From assembly GCF_037975245.1 (NCBI RefSeq), contig NC_092569.1, positions 34,444,668 to 34,508,667 on the forward strand: a stretch of 64,000 nt of DNA. Reading direction: 5' to 3'. Shown here in pieces: positions 38,275-55,371 of this stretch. Each line of letters begins with the position of its first letter. The first letter of the stretch is position 1. The stretch is from Apostichopus japonicus. Taxonomy: Eukaryota > Echinodermata > Holothuroidea > Aspidochirotida > Stichopodidae. The position numbers were made by a program, and so were the translations under genes. Under the pieces are notes generated by a model. It was not told the DNA's origin. It saw nothing but the letters and a program-made list of their open reading frames with translations, and ran no database searches.

Positions 38275-40859
38275 CTTATTTAAGGAGAGCCGTTTTGACA
38301 TTAGAGCAATTTACATCAAGTGAATGATTCAGGTAAATAAGCCTTCTTATACTTTCTTCTCCAATCATTTTGGTGAAGTCAACTGAAGCCCAGGTTCCGC
38401 ATTCCTGCATCTGATTGGTCCTGAATGATGGCAAGCTCAATAACTTGTATGTCATTGACCCCGTACATTTAACGCTTCGAAGAAGAAGAAAAAAGCAGGA
38501 AAAAAAACCCACACACACAGACTAGAATCGGGTCGTACCCTGATATAGTACACTATAACAAATTAAGCAAAATGCCAACTGGTTTGTTCTTGTTCTGTAC
38601 GCTGCGCCCCTCTCGCAAAGTCGCTCTCTTTAAAGGGTTTACCCTCCGCGGTTACACATTTTGACAATCTTGAATTTAAACCACACCAGAAGTATATCTT
38701 CTCTTTGATAACTTCGATCCAGGTTTAATATCTTAATGGGATGACTTTATTTGAAAATATATCAGAACTGGCGCGAGACTCAAAGACAGGGAAAATGTTC
38801 ACATTTGTTTATGAGAGAAATAAAGTCATAGTAATTTGATATACCAATTCCGCGAAATTTGTGGCCAGGTGCTCACACTTTAACTTTTTTTCAACTACCC
38901 TACCGTGGGGGTCTTACCGTTGTAGCTTCATGGACGTGAAAAATTAGTGCGTGAAGATATAATCTGCCAACTTTATGTCAGCGAAGAGTCTCCATGAGGC
39001 ACAATTAACGTTGTCAACGTATTTCTCCATTTTGTTGTCAAGCCTGCGAGCCATCCACTTTCTGCCTTGTTTCAGAGACGTTCTTAAAGAGGTTAGCACG
39101 AAAGAGTGCAGGAATTGCAGTCGGAATTCTCAAGTTTAGGTTTAAATTCTGTCTTATTTCTTATTTTGATTTTATTGTTACGACGGAGAGTAGAAGACAT
39201 AACAATAACGCATATATAAATCATATGTGTGGGACTGGGAAAAACATTATGCCTTTGTACCAAGAATTCTCCTTTTCTTTTACGAAACTTACAAATGAAA
39301 GATAAATATTATAAACAATGCATGATTATTGATATTTGTTTTTATTTATTTTTAAAAAGACAAAATCTTAGTTCAGCTATTAAGAAATATTTTTTTGAAA
39401 ACTGACGTCATTAAAAATAGTGTGCGCATAATCAACTTTACGAAACGCATAAGAAATTGACTTTTTCAATCGGTGAGGATTAAAACTCTCAAATTATACC
39501 AAAAATAATATCATTACTGAAAAAGAAACAGTGAACAGTGATGACGTTAACCAAGTTTTCAAAAGACATTTGAATTTCCTTCAAAAAGGAGAGGAACTTG
39601 ATATAAATTGTTTTCTTTGAAATAATCATCTTTAAAGAGTCTATCGGATTCGTCTCGTCTGTCTCATTTGTTAGTATATTTGCTAAATACGAGCGCTCTC
39701 AAAATTATTAAAACTTAAACCTAACTTTCGATTGAAATTCGATCAAATTTAGACGTCGATTTTTTTGTTTGACGTCAAATTCACTATAGTGGACCAAATG
39801 CGGTTTTTATAAATAAACCTAAACGTATGATAATGTCGCACATATTATAACAACTGTTCATTTTCTATACATGCAAAAAAAAGGGTTTTTTCATTTATAT
39901 TTCAACATTTATCATATTATTTTTTTTTGTGGTGCGTCTGTTGTTTTTTTTTCTTTTTTCTTCCACATTAATGAGGCTCATCAGAATTTTTCACGAATAT
40001 AACTCTAATGTAAGAAAGTTAAAAATATCACACATGTTGTACTAATATTTTTTGGACAACTAAACGATTTTTCATTAAATATTAACGAAATAATTCAAAC
40101 ATTTACAAAAGAAGCGCAATATTATGGTTGTCGTCTTACTGTGTGATACACTTACTGTGACAGAGGCAGTCCTACAAACATCAATCGAAAGAACAAAAAT
40201 ATATCGACTAATTTAAAATAACAGACGCTTTGTGTGAGTTCAAAATAACATAGTTGACGAGGCCTATCAATTACGCATGCGCAGAAAGACATGCAAAGGA
40301 ATTGACTATGTACTTCGTTCAATTTCAAGTCATTGAATTCTATACTTTATTGTTTTAGCTAAAATAAAATAGAAAAAAAGAATTCAACAAAAAAAACCCC
40401 GGCTAACTCTTACAGCAATTCTTTCCATTCCAACAAAGATCGGCGCGCTTACATCCAGTTTACAGTTAACTTATAACCATATTTGTTCGAGTAACTATAT
40501 TCATTTTCTACATCATACAATAGAATATATATATATATGTTACTAAATATTAGCTATCATGTAAACTTCTGTTTTATATCTGCTAAACGTGACACCACGA
40601 TAAACTACCAAAAACCATTCTCAATTAATACTTTGAAACATTAAGGTAAGTTTGCAACCGCATTTTTTTCAACGGATCAGTGAGTCTGCCAGGTAGGGTT
40701 TACTGATTGAAAGATTTCTGTTCAATGAATACATTTTTTGTTAATTCTTCCTCATCTTCTTTCCCTATGTCTTTAAAGCCTGTCGATACACCAAGCAGCT
40801 GCTATCCCTTTAAGCGTTAGAGCCTGCTAGAGTTCAATTAAGTCAATCAGATTTGCAGG

Positions 40860-41021
40860 TGTGTTCGGTTAGAAGTTACTAGAAGACACCGGGGAAAGTC
40901 CGCTATGTCACGCGCCTGCGATATGGTAGCCTAGATACGTGAGATGGGCTGTTTTGGCCCGAGGGTCGGCCTGGGGACACCGTGCTGTCGGGCTGTGTAT
41001 TGAAAGCTCGGTAACCCCACG
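40860..41021 (+). promoter_or_regulatory. GC/CpG-rich block ending at a splice-donor match
   Basis: About 13 CpGs in 170 bases in otherwise AT-rich DNA. The block ends in CCCCACG followed by GTGAGTAAC, a strong donor match with GT at 41022-41023. No convincing reading frame crosses it. It could be a non-coding first exon with promoter, or a fragment of an unrecognised repeat. Confidence 0.2.
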
Positions 41022-41315
41022 GTGAGTAACTGATTCGTTGCTATGGAGATGGATTCAACCTCACAACAACCATTCAAGAGAGAATACAGTCTGATCGTGG
41101 GGATTCAAGCTAAATCAGCGGGGTACATTGTATCTACGTTTGGGTGGTAGAATGGCCCAGGTGTGACTGAGGGGGGAAATTACCCTCCATGGATTGCGGG
41201 TTCCAGTTACAAACATGTCAACAATTCAATGCATATTTTTACATGATTTATAGCTTGTTTTTTTTTGTGACGCATTCCTTAACCACGTGGTCCTCAAATT
41301 CTTGACAACGATTAA

Positions 41316-41318
<3 letters not shown>

Positions 41319-41382
<64 letters not shown>

Positions 41383-41408
41383 AATACATATATATATATA
41401 TATATATT
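41319..41408. repeat. TA microsatellite abutting a SINE tail
   Basis: TA runs at 41319-41370 and about 41389-41408, lying directly at the 3' side of the minus-strand SINE copy at 41430-41586. Confidence 0.9.
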
Positions 41409-41429
41409 TAATAATGTCTTTATTTATTT

Positions 41430-41586
41430 ATTTATAAATGACAATGAGTTAGGAAAATCCAGAACAGTGGAAACAATAACAGCCTCCAACCGGGAATCGA
41501 ACCCGGGCCTACCAACAAGGCTATGGACTCTGATTGTATGTTAAGAGGTTCGAAACCGGTAAGGAAGGTCGTAATTCCACTGTAGG
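41430..41586 (-). mobile_element. tRNA-derived SINE, copy 1 (deleted head)
   Basis: On the minus strand it starts with a ~65-nt module (CCTACAGTGGAATTACGACC to CATACAATCAG), continues through GTCCATAGCC and a B box GGGTTCGATTCCCGG, then the shared 3' body CACTGTTCTGGATTTTCC and AACTCATT, then the TA tract. About 25 nt of the tRNA-like region between A box and B box are missing compared with the copy at 43788. The 5' module is shared almost base for base with that copy. Confidence 0.75.
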
Positions 41587-41599
41587 ATTTTGCCACCTG

Positions 41600-41728
41600 T
41601 ATCGCTTAGTTTATTAGGTTGACCACATGTAAAGCGCGGGGAGGCCTGGGTTCGAATCCCGGTGAAGGCTTGAACTTTTTTCACTTCTTTGTATTTTCTG
41701 ACTCATTACCGTATATAGTTATATACTC
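41600..41728 (+). mobile_element. tRNA-derived SINE, copy 2 (degenerate A box)
   Basis: Head-to-head with copy 1. It carries a tRNA-like arm AAAGCGCGGGGAGGCCTGGG, a perfect B box GGTTCGAATCCC at 41649-41660, and the shared 3' body (TTTTCACTTCTTTG, ATTTTCTGACTCATTACCG) ending in TATATAGTTATATA. The A box is eroded. Confidence 0.7.
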
Positions 41729-42956
41729 ATATATGTCATATTCTAGGTCGGGAAGAAGTTATACTGTGGCTTTGAGAAAGAAGAAAATACCTTAAGTCAA
41801 TCGAAAAAAAAATGTAGGTTGCTATTTCGTTTTGTTTCTTTTGGTTTTGAATTATGTAATAAACTTTAACAGAAATCATTCATTCAGAAAACACTAAGAA
41901 AAGGATAAATATCGCGGGATTTCTTTTGTTGTCCTTCTCAAATGTCTTATACATTATCGCTTTGGGACGCACGCTCACTTCTTAACACCACAGGGTTTAT
42001 GTGTTTATAACGAACAAACTATCATAATTATGGCTCTTAAGCTCATAATCCTATTAAATTCCTTTTCACATGCAAATGGCCTTTAGGGATAATCATACAT
42101 CCTTTTGTTTCTTCTCTGTTTTCCTATTTTGAAGCATTTTTACCGCATTTTTCCTTCGCTATTATAGTGGATTTAAAATTCACTTGATACAGTATAGCAC
42201 AGCATGCATATGGCAATTATTCTCGAGAGGAATCTACATATCTTATTCATTGGTAAGAATTAACGTTAATAGCGTAAGCCTCATCAATATACCTGGTTGC
42301 CAAGAAAATTGAACGATAATAAAATATGTCATTTCGTGCCGTGAAACTAATCTATCATTAGGTTAGTTAATCTCTTTGATTTCACAGATGCACTTAAGAA
42401 GTTCATTTTAACAAACAAGTAAGATAAGAAGAAAAAAAAGAGTCTAATATTTGAATAAGAAAAGAAGCAAAAGCCTTCATGCAGTTACGTATAGACTTAA
42501 ATACAACCAACATAAGAATAAATGACTGAACAGACCTATACGTTGAAAGTCGAGTAAAGTACTTACAGAAAACGTTGACAAATGTGGCGAAACTCAACAC
42601 TTCCTTTGCTTGGACTTCTCATCGGTCAGTCTCAATTTATCAGATGCGCCCGCTTTAAGGCGAGAGACCTCGCCAATGCATCATTAAAGGAGCATTCAAC
42701 AGATTTAACATCTTTTAAAGTTCTCTAGAAGTCTGTTGAATAGATATAGATATGTTAGTAGAAGTCATTATACTCTTTCTTCAGTTCCATAAAAATATAA
42801 TGTGAACTATAAAATATTAAGACTAAAATTATTTCACCCTTTTAAAGGAGCTAGTTGGTGGTTAAGTTAAGCTTCTAACATATTTTTCTTATAGTATATA
42901 TGGCTTATCCTAGTCTACATTAAACATAACAAACAGTACAAACGTTGTACACCAAT

Positions 42957-43050
42957 ACACACATACAAATACAAATACAGATACAGATTCAAATACAAAT
43001 ACAAATACAGATACAGATTCAAATACAAATACAATACAAGTACAAGTTTT
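42957..43050 (+). repeat. 30-bp AAATAC-type minisatellite
   Basis: Units of ACAAATACAGATACAGATTC plus AAATACAAAT recur with a 30-bp period (42971, 43001), built on a degenerate AAATAC hexamer. Confidence 0.8.
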
Positions 43051-43194
43051 ATTTATTGCGATAGTGTCGGCGCAGTCTGCGGATGCACACAATTCTCAAC
43101 GAAACCTGTAGCTTGTTGTACGCAAAAGGGATATTTCGGTGGAGAAATTCGACTAATTGAAAAAAAAAAAACTTACTGATATTTTCCAGCATCT

Positions 43195-43596
43195 TTAGGT
43201 CAAAACTACATCCCTATAATAATTTGTGTCGTGACGCAGATATATGGATTTGGCAACAGTAGAGCTACCTGATGTAACCATGGCAATAGAAACTGGAAAT
43301 TTGTTGGGTTTTTTTACGTTTACTCTACATCTATCGAAATTGTAAACTGACTCTCTTAAAAGCATGTTGCATTGTGATGAAATGACATTGAACGAGGAGA
43401 ATAACGAAGAAAACTTTCCACGTATAAAATCAACGAGAAGATTGTTATAGGAAAGTAAAACTGTTTGAACATTATAAGCCATGATTACGTCACAGACAAG
43501 TGATCCATTTTCTTGGCGGGAAACGTCTATCTTCCAGAATAAGTTGACATTTAACAACCGCCCTCTACTTACATAATATTGAGATGGAGATATCAA
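43195..43596 (-). CDS. Longest open frame, unrecognised
   Basis: A 133-codon frame with an internal-looking ATG start, the longest in the window. The peptide is not low complexity: WKIDVSRQENGSLVCDVIMA, then a hydrophobic/aromatic stretch, then CRVNVKKPNKFPVSIAMVTS. Base composition is close to background and the start context is unremarkable. I recognise no domain. At this window size and AT content a chance frame of this length is plausible, so this is a candidate only. Confidence 0.2.
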   Translation of the reverse strand: MISPSQYYVSRGRLLNVNLFWKIDVSRQENGSLVCDVIMAYNVQTVLLSYNNLLVDFIRGKFSSLFSSFNVISSQCNMLLRESVYNFDRCRVNVKKPNKFPVSIAMVTSGSSTVAKSIYLRHDTNYYRDVVLT

Positions 43597-43787
43597 TTAA
43601 CACTGGATAATACTGTTGTCCTCCGTTTACATATATACTAACAAAGTCTGTTCAAAGTATCTCTTTCGAGATCTGGCTTTAGGAATCACAAATGATTTCG
43701 AGTTGGTTAGCATCATGTTTGTTCTCTGGAGTAAGGCAAATATGCAACCAAAACATAACTAGTATTGTTCGATACAGATGATGGGCG

Positions 43788-49070
<5,283 letters not shown>

Positions 49071-49071
49071 G

Positions 49072-49497
49072 CTACGTAACAACTACAACGCCCCCACGAT
49101 AATCATCATCTGTTATTGTTTCTGTACCATCGGCATTGGTATAGTGAACATGTTCGTCGCTCATTGTGACGATTTTAAGTAAGTCATCAGACAACCCCAA
49201 CCCTTTAGTTTTAAATACTGGATCCGTGCCCGGTGTCGAGATCTCGCATAACAATTTTTGGATTTCAGACAGGGAAAAATATGGAGTCGCTTTTGCCGAC
49301 CTTGCAAAGTCGGTACTTACTATTACGGTTAGATTCGTCCAACACGGCAACATGCAGAAACGCTGTACTCAAAGCCGAGGACTTCGTTGGTACATATCCT
49401 TTGACCAGCATTTCTCAAAGAGGTTGCTATTACTAAAATCTAAAGGTCTGCAACACAGCAGGTACAATGAAATGATCAAAGTAGCTTTGTAGTCCAT
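49072..49497 (-). pseudogene. Possible broken secreted-protein gene, unrecognised
   Basis: On the minus strand an ATG at 49497 opens a peptide with a signal-like N-terminus (MDYKATLIISLYLLCC, then RPLDF), which stops after 42 codons at 49371-49369. An overlapping second frame (49411-49265) reads GYVPTKSSALSTAFLHVAVL. The first frame then reopens from 49353 to 49072 and ends TETITDDDYRGGVVVVT. GC content is above that of the flanks. This is what a gene with two frameshifts looks like, or a gene with short exons: GTAAGT, a good donor, sits in the middle, and TGTTGCAG at the end of the signal segment resembles an acceptor. I do not recognise the protein. Overlap with a 108-codon plus frame shows that openness alone is weak evidence. 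Confidence 0.25.
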
Positions 49498-49499
49498 TA

Positions 49500-52450
49500 T
49501 GTTGATAGGGGTAACGTAAGCTATAACGCAAAAAAAAAACTGCTTGCACGGCAGATGACGTATAAGGAACACACGTATTCGTTATGTATTCTGAAATAAA
49601 GTTCTCATTCGACTACTCTAAAATGTATATTAAGTACCAACCTTACGCATTACGAGTACAACCCCTGTGTCAAATCTTACGCGGTGCGGGTAGGACCCTT
49701 GCAATGTCATCTTCGAATTAATCAGGTCACTTATCCGGAGTCTATGCTGACCATGTTAAGTTCTTCAATACCGCCCTTAGTTCCTTTCGTGGGGAAATTT
49801 CATACTGTATTTTTTATTATTTTAATCTTTCTGGACAAAATATGTGTTAGCATCTTTGCGTTCCATAAACTACTCCGTCCTGTCTGTCTAATGCATGTAG
49901 CCTACAGAATGTTGTTGTCCATATATTTTGTTCCGTTTATATTTTGCGGTCTTTTCTTGGAATGTACAGCATACACTTAAGGTGTCAGTGAATGGTTGAA
50001 TGATTGTAATTCTCATAAAAGCGAAGAAGCAAGCTTCCGGGAGCTGGCTTTTCTATTTGAAAAGTTTTTTACTTGGTAGAACTCAAATACGAGACTTCTA
50101 CCGGCTATAAATAGAATTGCGGCATAATTGGTCAATTGAAGCACATAAAATCACTGTGAAAGAAAAACACACAACTTAGACATAAACTTTAATGTGGTCC
50201 ATGTCGACGGTTGAAACTGAAAGGGAAGGAGGGGTGGGGGGGGGGGGGATAGGATAAGCTCCTGTATGTTAGGTTTCAATGCTTCTAATGCCACTACCTT
50301 TATCCACTCGATTATAGGCCTGGTTTGCTATATCCAGACAGGTCTGATCAGGTTTTTGCTTTGAGAAACTTTCACCAATTTCATCGAGCTTAAAATCTGA
50401 GATAATATCGATGTCCGTTAAAAGCTGAAGAAGATTCATTAAACCTTGAAACTGTTCAAGATTTCATTCAAGATTTCATTCAAGATTTCATTCACGATTG
50501 CATTCAAAATTCCATTCAACATTTCATTCAACATTTCATTCAACATTTCATTCAAAATCAAACGGGAGCAGACACCACACATGTTAACAAACTTCTTATC
50601 TGCTGCCAAACAGAAAATAGCTGATGTAGGTGATTTTAAAAAGTAAAAAATAAAAACTCCAGACACAACTTACTCCCAACTTATAATTAACAAATAAGCT
50701 TAGACTTATAACAATAATAGAAAAGGGAGCTCTCTTAGTGGTAGGGAACCTATTTAAAAAAACCCGTTTTAATTGACTAACTTTGAAGGTTTTCTATTGT
50801 AAAACGTTTTTCTTGTCCATGCTAAATTTAGTAGCTTAACACCCATTAGTACTGCTATAAAAGAAGTGTTGAGAACTACTCAGTAGGCTTTCAAAAAGGA
50901 ATTTGAAAACTCTTTTATCGAAGGATAACCAGATAACCCTCTCATCTTCTCCGGATTTACCTTATAACTGAAGATATCCTCTTCCAGGTTTTATCTATTG
51001 TCTGCCTCTCAAATCTGATTTGGATTTTTGTTTTGGTATCCTCTATTGATGGAGAAACCTGTCACAGAACGGGGTCGGGTGATGGGGGGGGGGGGGGAGG
51101 AAGCCTTTTCCAATGTAACTAAAGAACAAACATTTGTATACTCATCCCTGATCAGCAGGTAAACAAACAGGGCTGGAGGATGCGCAACCTCTTAACTACA
51201 GATTAGTCTATCGTAAAGTCTATTCTCGTTGCCCTATAGTATTTGCACTTTCATCGCAGACCTGTAGACGCCATTGATAGCAATCTTTGAGCTTTGCCAT
51301 TCTTGAGAGATAACAACACCCTGGTCCATTTAAGTCCCCTTTTTTTGAGAGAAGATGATGCGCTTATTAATTATTGTATGGTTTAAATCTCCTCAACTCG
51401 ACAACAAAAGCTTCAGATCATAATAGATAGAGAGAGAAGAATAGAATGGGGGGAAAAATAAATAGTACTTTGAGAAGAGGAAAGATCTAAGAAGGCAATT
51501 AGTCATAAGGTAGACGCGTCCATCTTGTTTTTTGGACCTAAGGACCCTAAAGGCATAACAGAAATTGAAAAAAAAGAAAAGAAGGGGATAAGTACTAAAT
51601 TGGAAGATAAAACCTATTTCTATGCGGATTGAAAATTCACATCACGGAAGAAAATAATAAAAAAAAGGGAGAAATTAGGGAAAACTTACAAGTAGTAAAC
51701 AGGTTACACTTACAAGTTCTGCCAATAAACTCTTTTTGTGTTGTACATATAGTGTCGGGTTAAGCCCTTAGGTTAATTGACGCGCTCTGGGTTTGGTCGG
51801 GTCCTCTCGGGATCCTGTTCGTAAAATATTTCTAAGGTTTCCTTTTATAAGTGTATGGTTAGACATCATGGGAACTGAATTATTTAAAGCCCACACAGAA
51901 TATACAGAAGTGGCACAAACTACACTTTCTGTTAATGAAATGACGTAAGCCTATGTTAGTCTTAAGTTATTTGGTGTCAACTAATACATTAGTAATCAGT
52001 CAAAAAAAAGTAACAAAACTTGACAAAAATTAGGATATCGATCTTGGAATTAATAAAAGGAAAGAAGCAAATCAATGAACTACAAATATTCTTTTTTTTT
52101 TGTTTCTTTATTTGGCTTTGGTACTCGTTCGTTTGAAATTTTACCAAGCCTAATGGCGTTTCAAACTTTATGAATAATTTCACTTAGTTTCACACCCACG
52201 TGGAGTGTAACAAATTTTCGTTCTATGAAACAGAAGCAAGTATTTATCCTTGAAAATAGCATGAAACTCATACGGATAGTATTCTTCTTCTTTTTTTTTA
52301 CAAATTTGTAACCGTAATAAAATTCAAAAATAGACATTTTACGAAGTCGTTCAACATGCATACGTAAATCAATTTTTAAATTCACAATAACTTTTTTCCG
52401 GTAATGACTCACCTTTTGTTTCATAATTTACAGGATTCTTATGTTGTGTG
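49500..52450. other. Non-coding stretch
   Basis: No supported gene. It holds a G13 tract (50236-50248), the 12-bp array at 50454-50558 and a G14 tract (51084-51097). Otherwise it is unstructured AT-rich DNA. Confidence 0.5.
50454..50558 (+). repeat. 12-bp minisatellite ATTTCATTCAAG
   Basis: About nine tandem units of ATTTCATTCAAG / ATTTCATTCAAC. Both strands stay open across it because the unit is a multiple of three, giving KISF and EMLN repeat peptides that are not genes. Confidence 0.92.
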
Positions 52451-52456
<6 letters not shown>

Positions 52457-52495
<39 letters not shown>

Positions 52496-52600
52496 ATGAG
52501 AATATCCGTCATATACATGATTTACTTACGTACATGATATTTACGTAATGTATATTGAAACTTTGACGTCATTACAACGTCACTACTTTTGAGCAGGGAC

Positions 52601-52642
<42 letters not shown>

Positions 52643-52884
52643 AGTTCTTGCCAATTATTCATTTCCGCTTATTCCTAATTATTAGATGATTTTAACTTGG
52701 ATATTAACTCACTAATTATCACGCGAACAAGTACATTATTCACAGAAATCATTCTAACTTGAGTAAATTTATTACAAAAATATGGGAAAAAATATATTAG
52801 GTCACGCATTGTGTTACAATGACTAGAACTATGTACCCATCCCATCCCTGCCTTTGTTAAAATACTAAAACTGTTTTAAGTGCC

Positions 52885-52954
<70 letters not shown>
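52457..52954. repeat. Cluster of three TA microsatellites
   Basis: TA runs at 52457-52490, 52605-52640 and 52889-52954 within 500 bp, with a CRE palindrome at 52564-52571 between the first two. Confidence 0.95.
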
Positions 52955-52956
<2 letters not shown>

Positions 52957-53006
52957 CGAAGTAGAATACTCCGGCGCCGATCCAGGGATTTATGGTGGTG
53001 TAACCT

Positions 53007-53556
53007 CCCCCCCCCCCCCCCATAGACAGATATTATAGCCTTAACATGTGGCAGAATGCACAATTTTTACGTCTATTTTTTATTTCTGGGAAAAACATGT
53101 TATAAATATGATCATATCATTCAAGTAACATTAATGAAAATTTTCTAATGTAATTCAAAATAACATAGCGACAACAATATCAATAGACAGTTAAAATACC
53201 ATAGCACAGAATCCGAAAGAATGTAGATGGAAAGGAATGGAACACATCGCATGATTTCCAAGAAACAAGCAAGATAACGGATAACGTTTTGCTGAGTAGC
53301 AAACAGAAAGAGATAAATGACTATCTAATGTATGTTATAATTTAACATTTATTATTATTATTATTAAAAACGAAAAAGTAAACATTGCCTTTGTTTCTTA
53401 GTGTTTATTGTTTATCTTCATGATAAATCATCTACATTTATTATTTTATTTTTTTTTTTTTGTATATGTTTTTTTTAAAGCAAATAAGGACTAATCTGTA
53501 ATACGAATAATATTTCGTTTTCATAGAAGTATCGAATTTTTTCTGGGGGGGGGGGG
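53007..53556. other. AT-rich stretch bracketed by C15 and G12 tracts
   Basis: C15 at 53007-53021 and G12 at 53545-53556. A short TTA repeat lies near 53350. No gene seen. Confidence 0.6.
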
Positions 53557-54017
53557 TGGGGGGCAAAATTGACTGTTCGTATCACTATTTTTCACAATAT
53601 TTCAGCTTCTCATCGAAGTTTTGTGTAGATAACTAATTCCTGTTTCATAAACACAATTCTAAGGCAAGAAAACAACATCCGAACAGTTGTGTTTATCTTT
53701 ATGAAAAGAATTCATCGTCCTTTTAATTCAAACTTATTACCAAGAATAAAAAACTCACAGTGCTTAACGTTTTCTTGAATTTAAATGCAATATGCTGACT
53801 TCAAAAGAATTTAATCGGCTTTCCATTACTGTGTCCTTACCTATTGTTTTGAATTAAAAGTTATTGCATCGTCTTTAATGGACACTGCATCAGCTGTGCA
53901 TATATTTATAAGTAAACGCCCTCATATTACTTCAATCCATTGTCTTTGTATATAAATGCAACTCGATTTCCTATTACATCCTTTGATACATAGGACTATA
54001 CATCAACGAGAGATTTA

Positions 54018-54050
54018 AAAGCTTTATCTATCTATCTATTTATCTATCTA

Positions 54051-54134
<84 letters not shown>

Positions 54135-54141
54135 TACATAT

Positions 54142-54208
<67 letters not shown>
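54018..54208. repeat. TCTA / TA compound microsatellite
   Basis: TCTA units at about 54028-54052 pass into TA repeats with a central CATA-interrupted zone and further TA repeats to 54208. Confidence 0.95.
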
Positions 54209-54209
<1 letters not shown>

Positions 54210-54211
<2 letters not shown>

Positions 54212-55326
54212 CTTTCTTTCTTTCACATTCCTTATTCCCATTTTTCTTTGTATTTTAAATCCGATCTATTATGATTCCTTATATGGACATTTTGTTTACA
54301 AAACGGTTCAGTACTTATTTACTAAAAATGTCAGTTATGATGTTTATCTACACAGTTTTAAGTATCTAATTGTCTAATCCTTATATACCGGGGTACTTTA
54401 TACGTTGCAGACAGATTTTAGCACAAGATGATATTGTAATACGTGCGTGCCGTTAAAGCCTGTTTCTTTATTTTCTTCGTTTTATTCCGAAAAGAAACAT
54501 GTTGTTTTGTCTCAAATATCACAATTTATGATCTTATTATATTGTTGGCATCCATTAAAAGTTGCCTAGCTTTGATTCACATCTCTCGTCCTCAACGGTA
54601 CTACTTGGCTTATCACCTAATCAATATACAGTCTTTTTTTATTAACCAGTTTTCTAGAATTTGAAGTTCAAACGAAGCCGTTGCCTTGGATAGCTTGCTT
54701 CTGCTACAGGTGATGCTTATTTCAAAAACATCTGCAATGATACGAAAAGCGCTACAAAATGGCCCGAGGGCCAGCGCAAAAGGGTCCAGAGACTTCCGTC
54801 ATCGGGATAGTCTGGGCGCTGGAGCATTCAGTTTATTCGCTTGATTGAAGCAAAAAACAGAAGCCAAAGAAATGAATTGACAGGACAATGCCCCTTGCTA
54901 CGGACATGAAGTCAGAGCAAGGTAACTAGCTGAGTGGATATATTAATAAATATAAATATATGCCGAAGGTAAAGAACTGAAGAAATACAAATATTTGTAG
55001 ATTATGAGTTGTCGACAAATATGCAAATACCATTAGGGAATTAAAGTGATGACATATATTTATTTGTTACTTAATATTTATATAAAGATATATATATATA
55101 TACATATATAAAAGAGAAATATTTCCCGCCTCAAATGAAAAATAAACAGATACAAGCTAGAAATCATTTCCTCCCTAGTTTAGTAAACTCCCTTTGGATA
55201 AACTATGTTGGATAAAACATGGCTGAGAGTTCAAGCGTTAGATCACCGTGCCCACATGTTATTTCATTGATACAAGTGAGTATACTATCATGACATATAT
55301 ATATATAACATATATACATATATAAA

Positions 55327-55371
<45 letters not shown>

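Larger units (their letters stand above)
36670..41310. other. Non-coding stretch
   Basis: Apart from the possible exon at 38091-38274, the paired repeat at 37436-37486 and the GC-rich block at 40860-41030, nothing is supported. CRE palindromes lie at 39403-39410 and 39770-39777. Confidence 0.5.
41740..43780. other. Non-coding stretch
   Basis: Apart from the 30-bp minisatellite at 42957-43050 and the open frame at 43195-43596, nothing is supported. Confidence 0.5.

Noticed and set aside
41600-41670. True tRNA genes at 41600-41670 and 43846-43917
   Set aside because: They have boxes but poor acceptor stems, and the same 3' body follows each, so they are SINE heads.
49166-49492. 108-codon plus-strand frame opposite the minus-strand candidate
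   Set aside because: It is antisense to the signal-peptide-bearing frames and has no motif; at most one strand can be real here.
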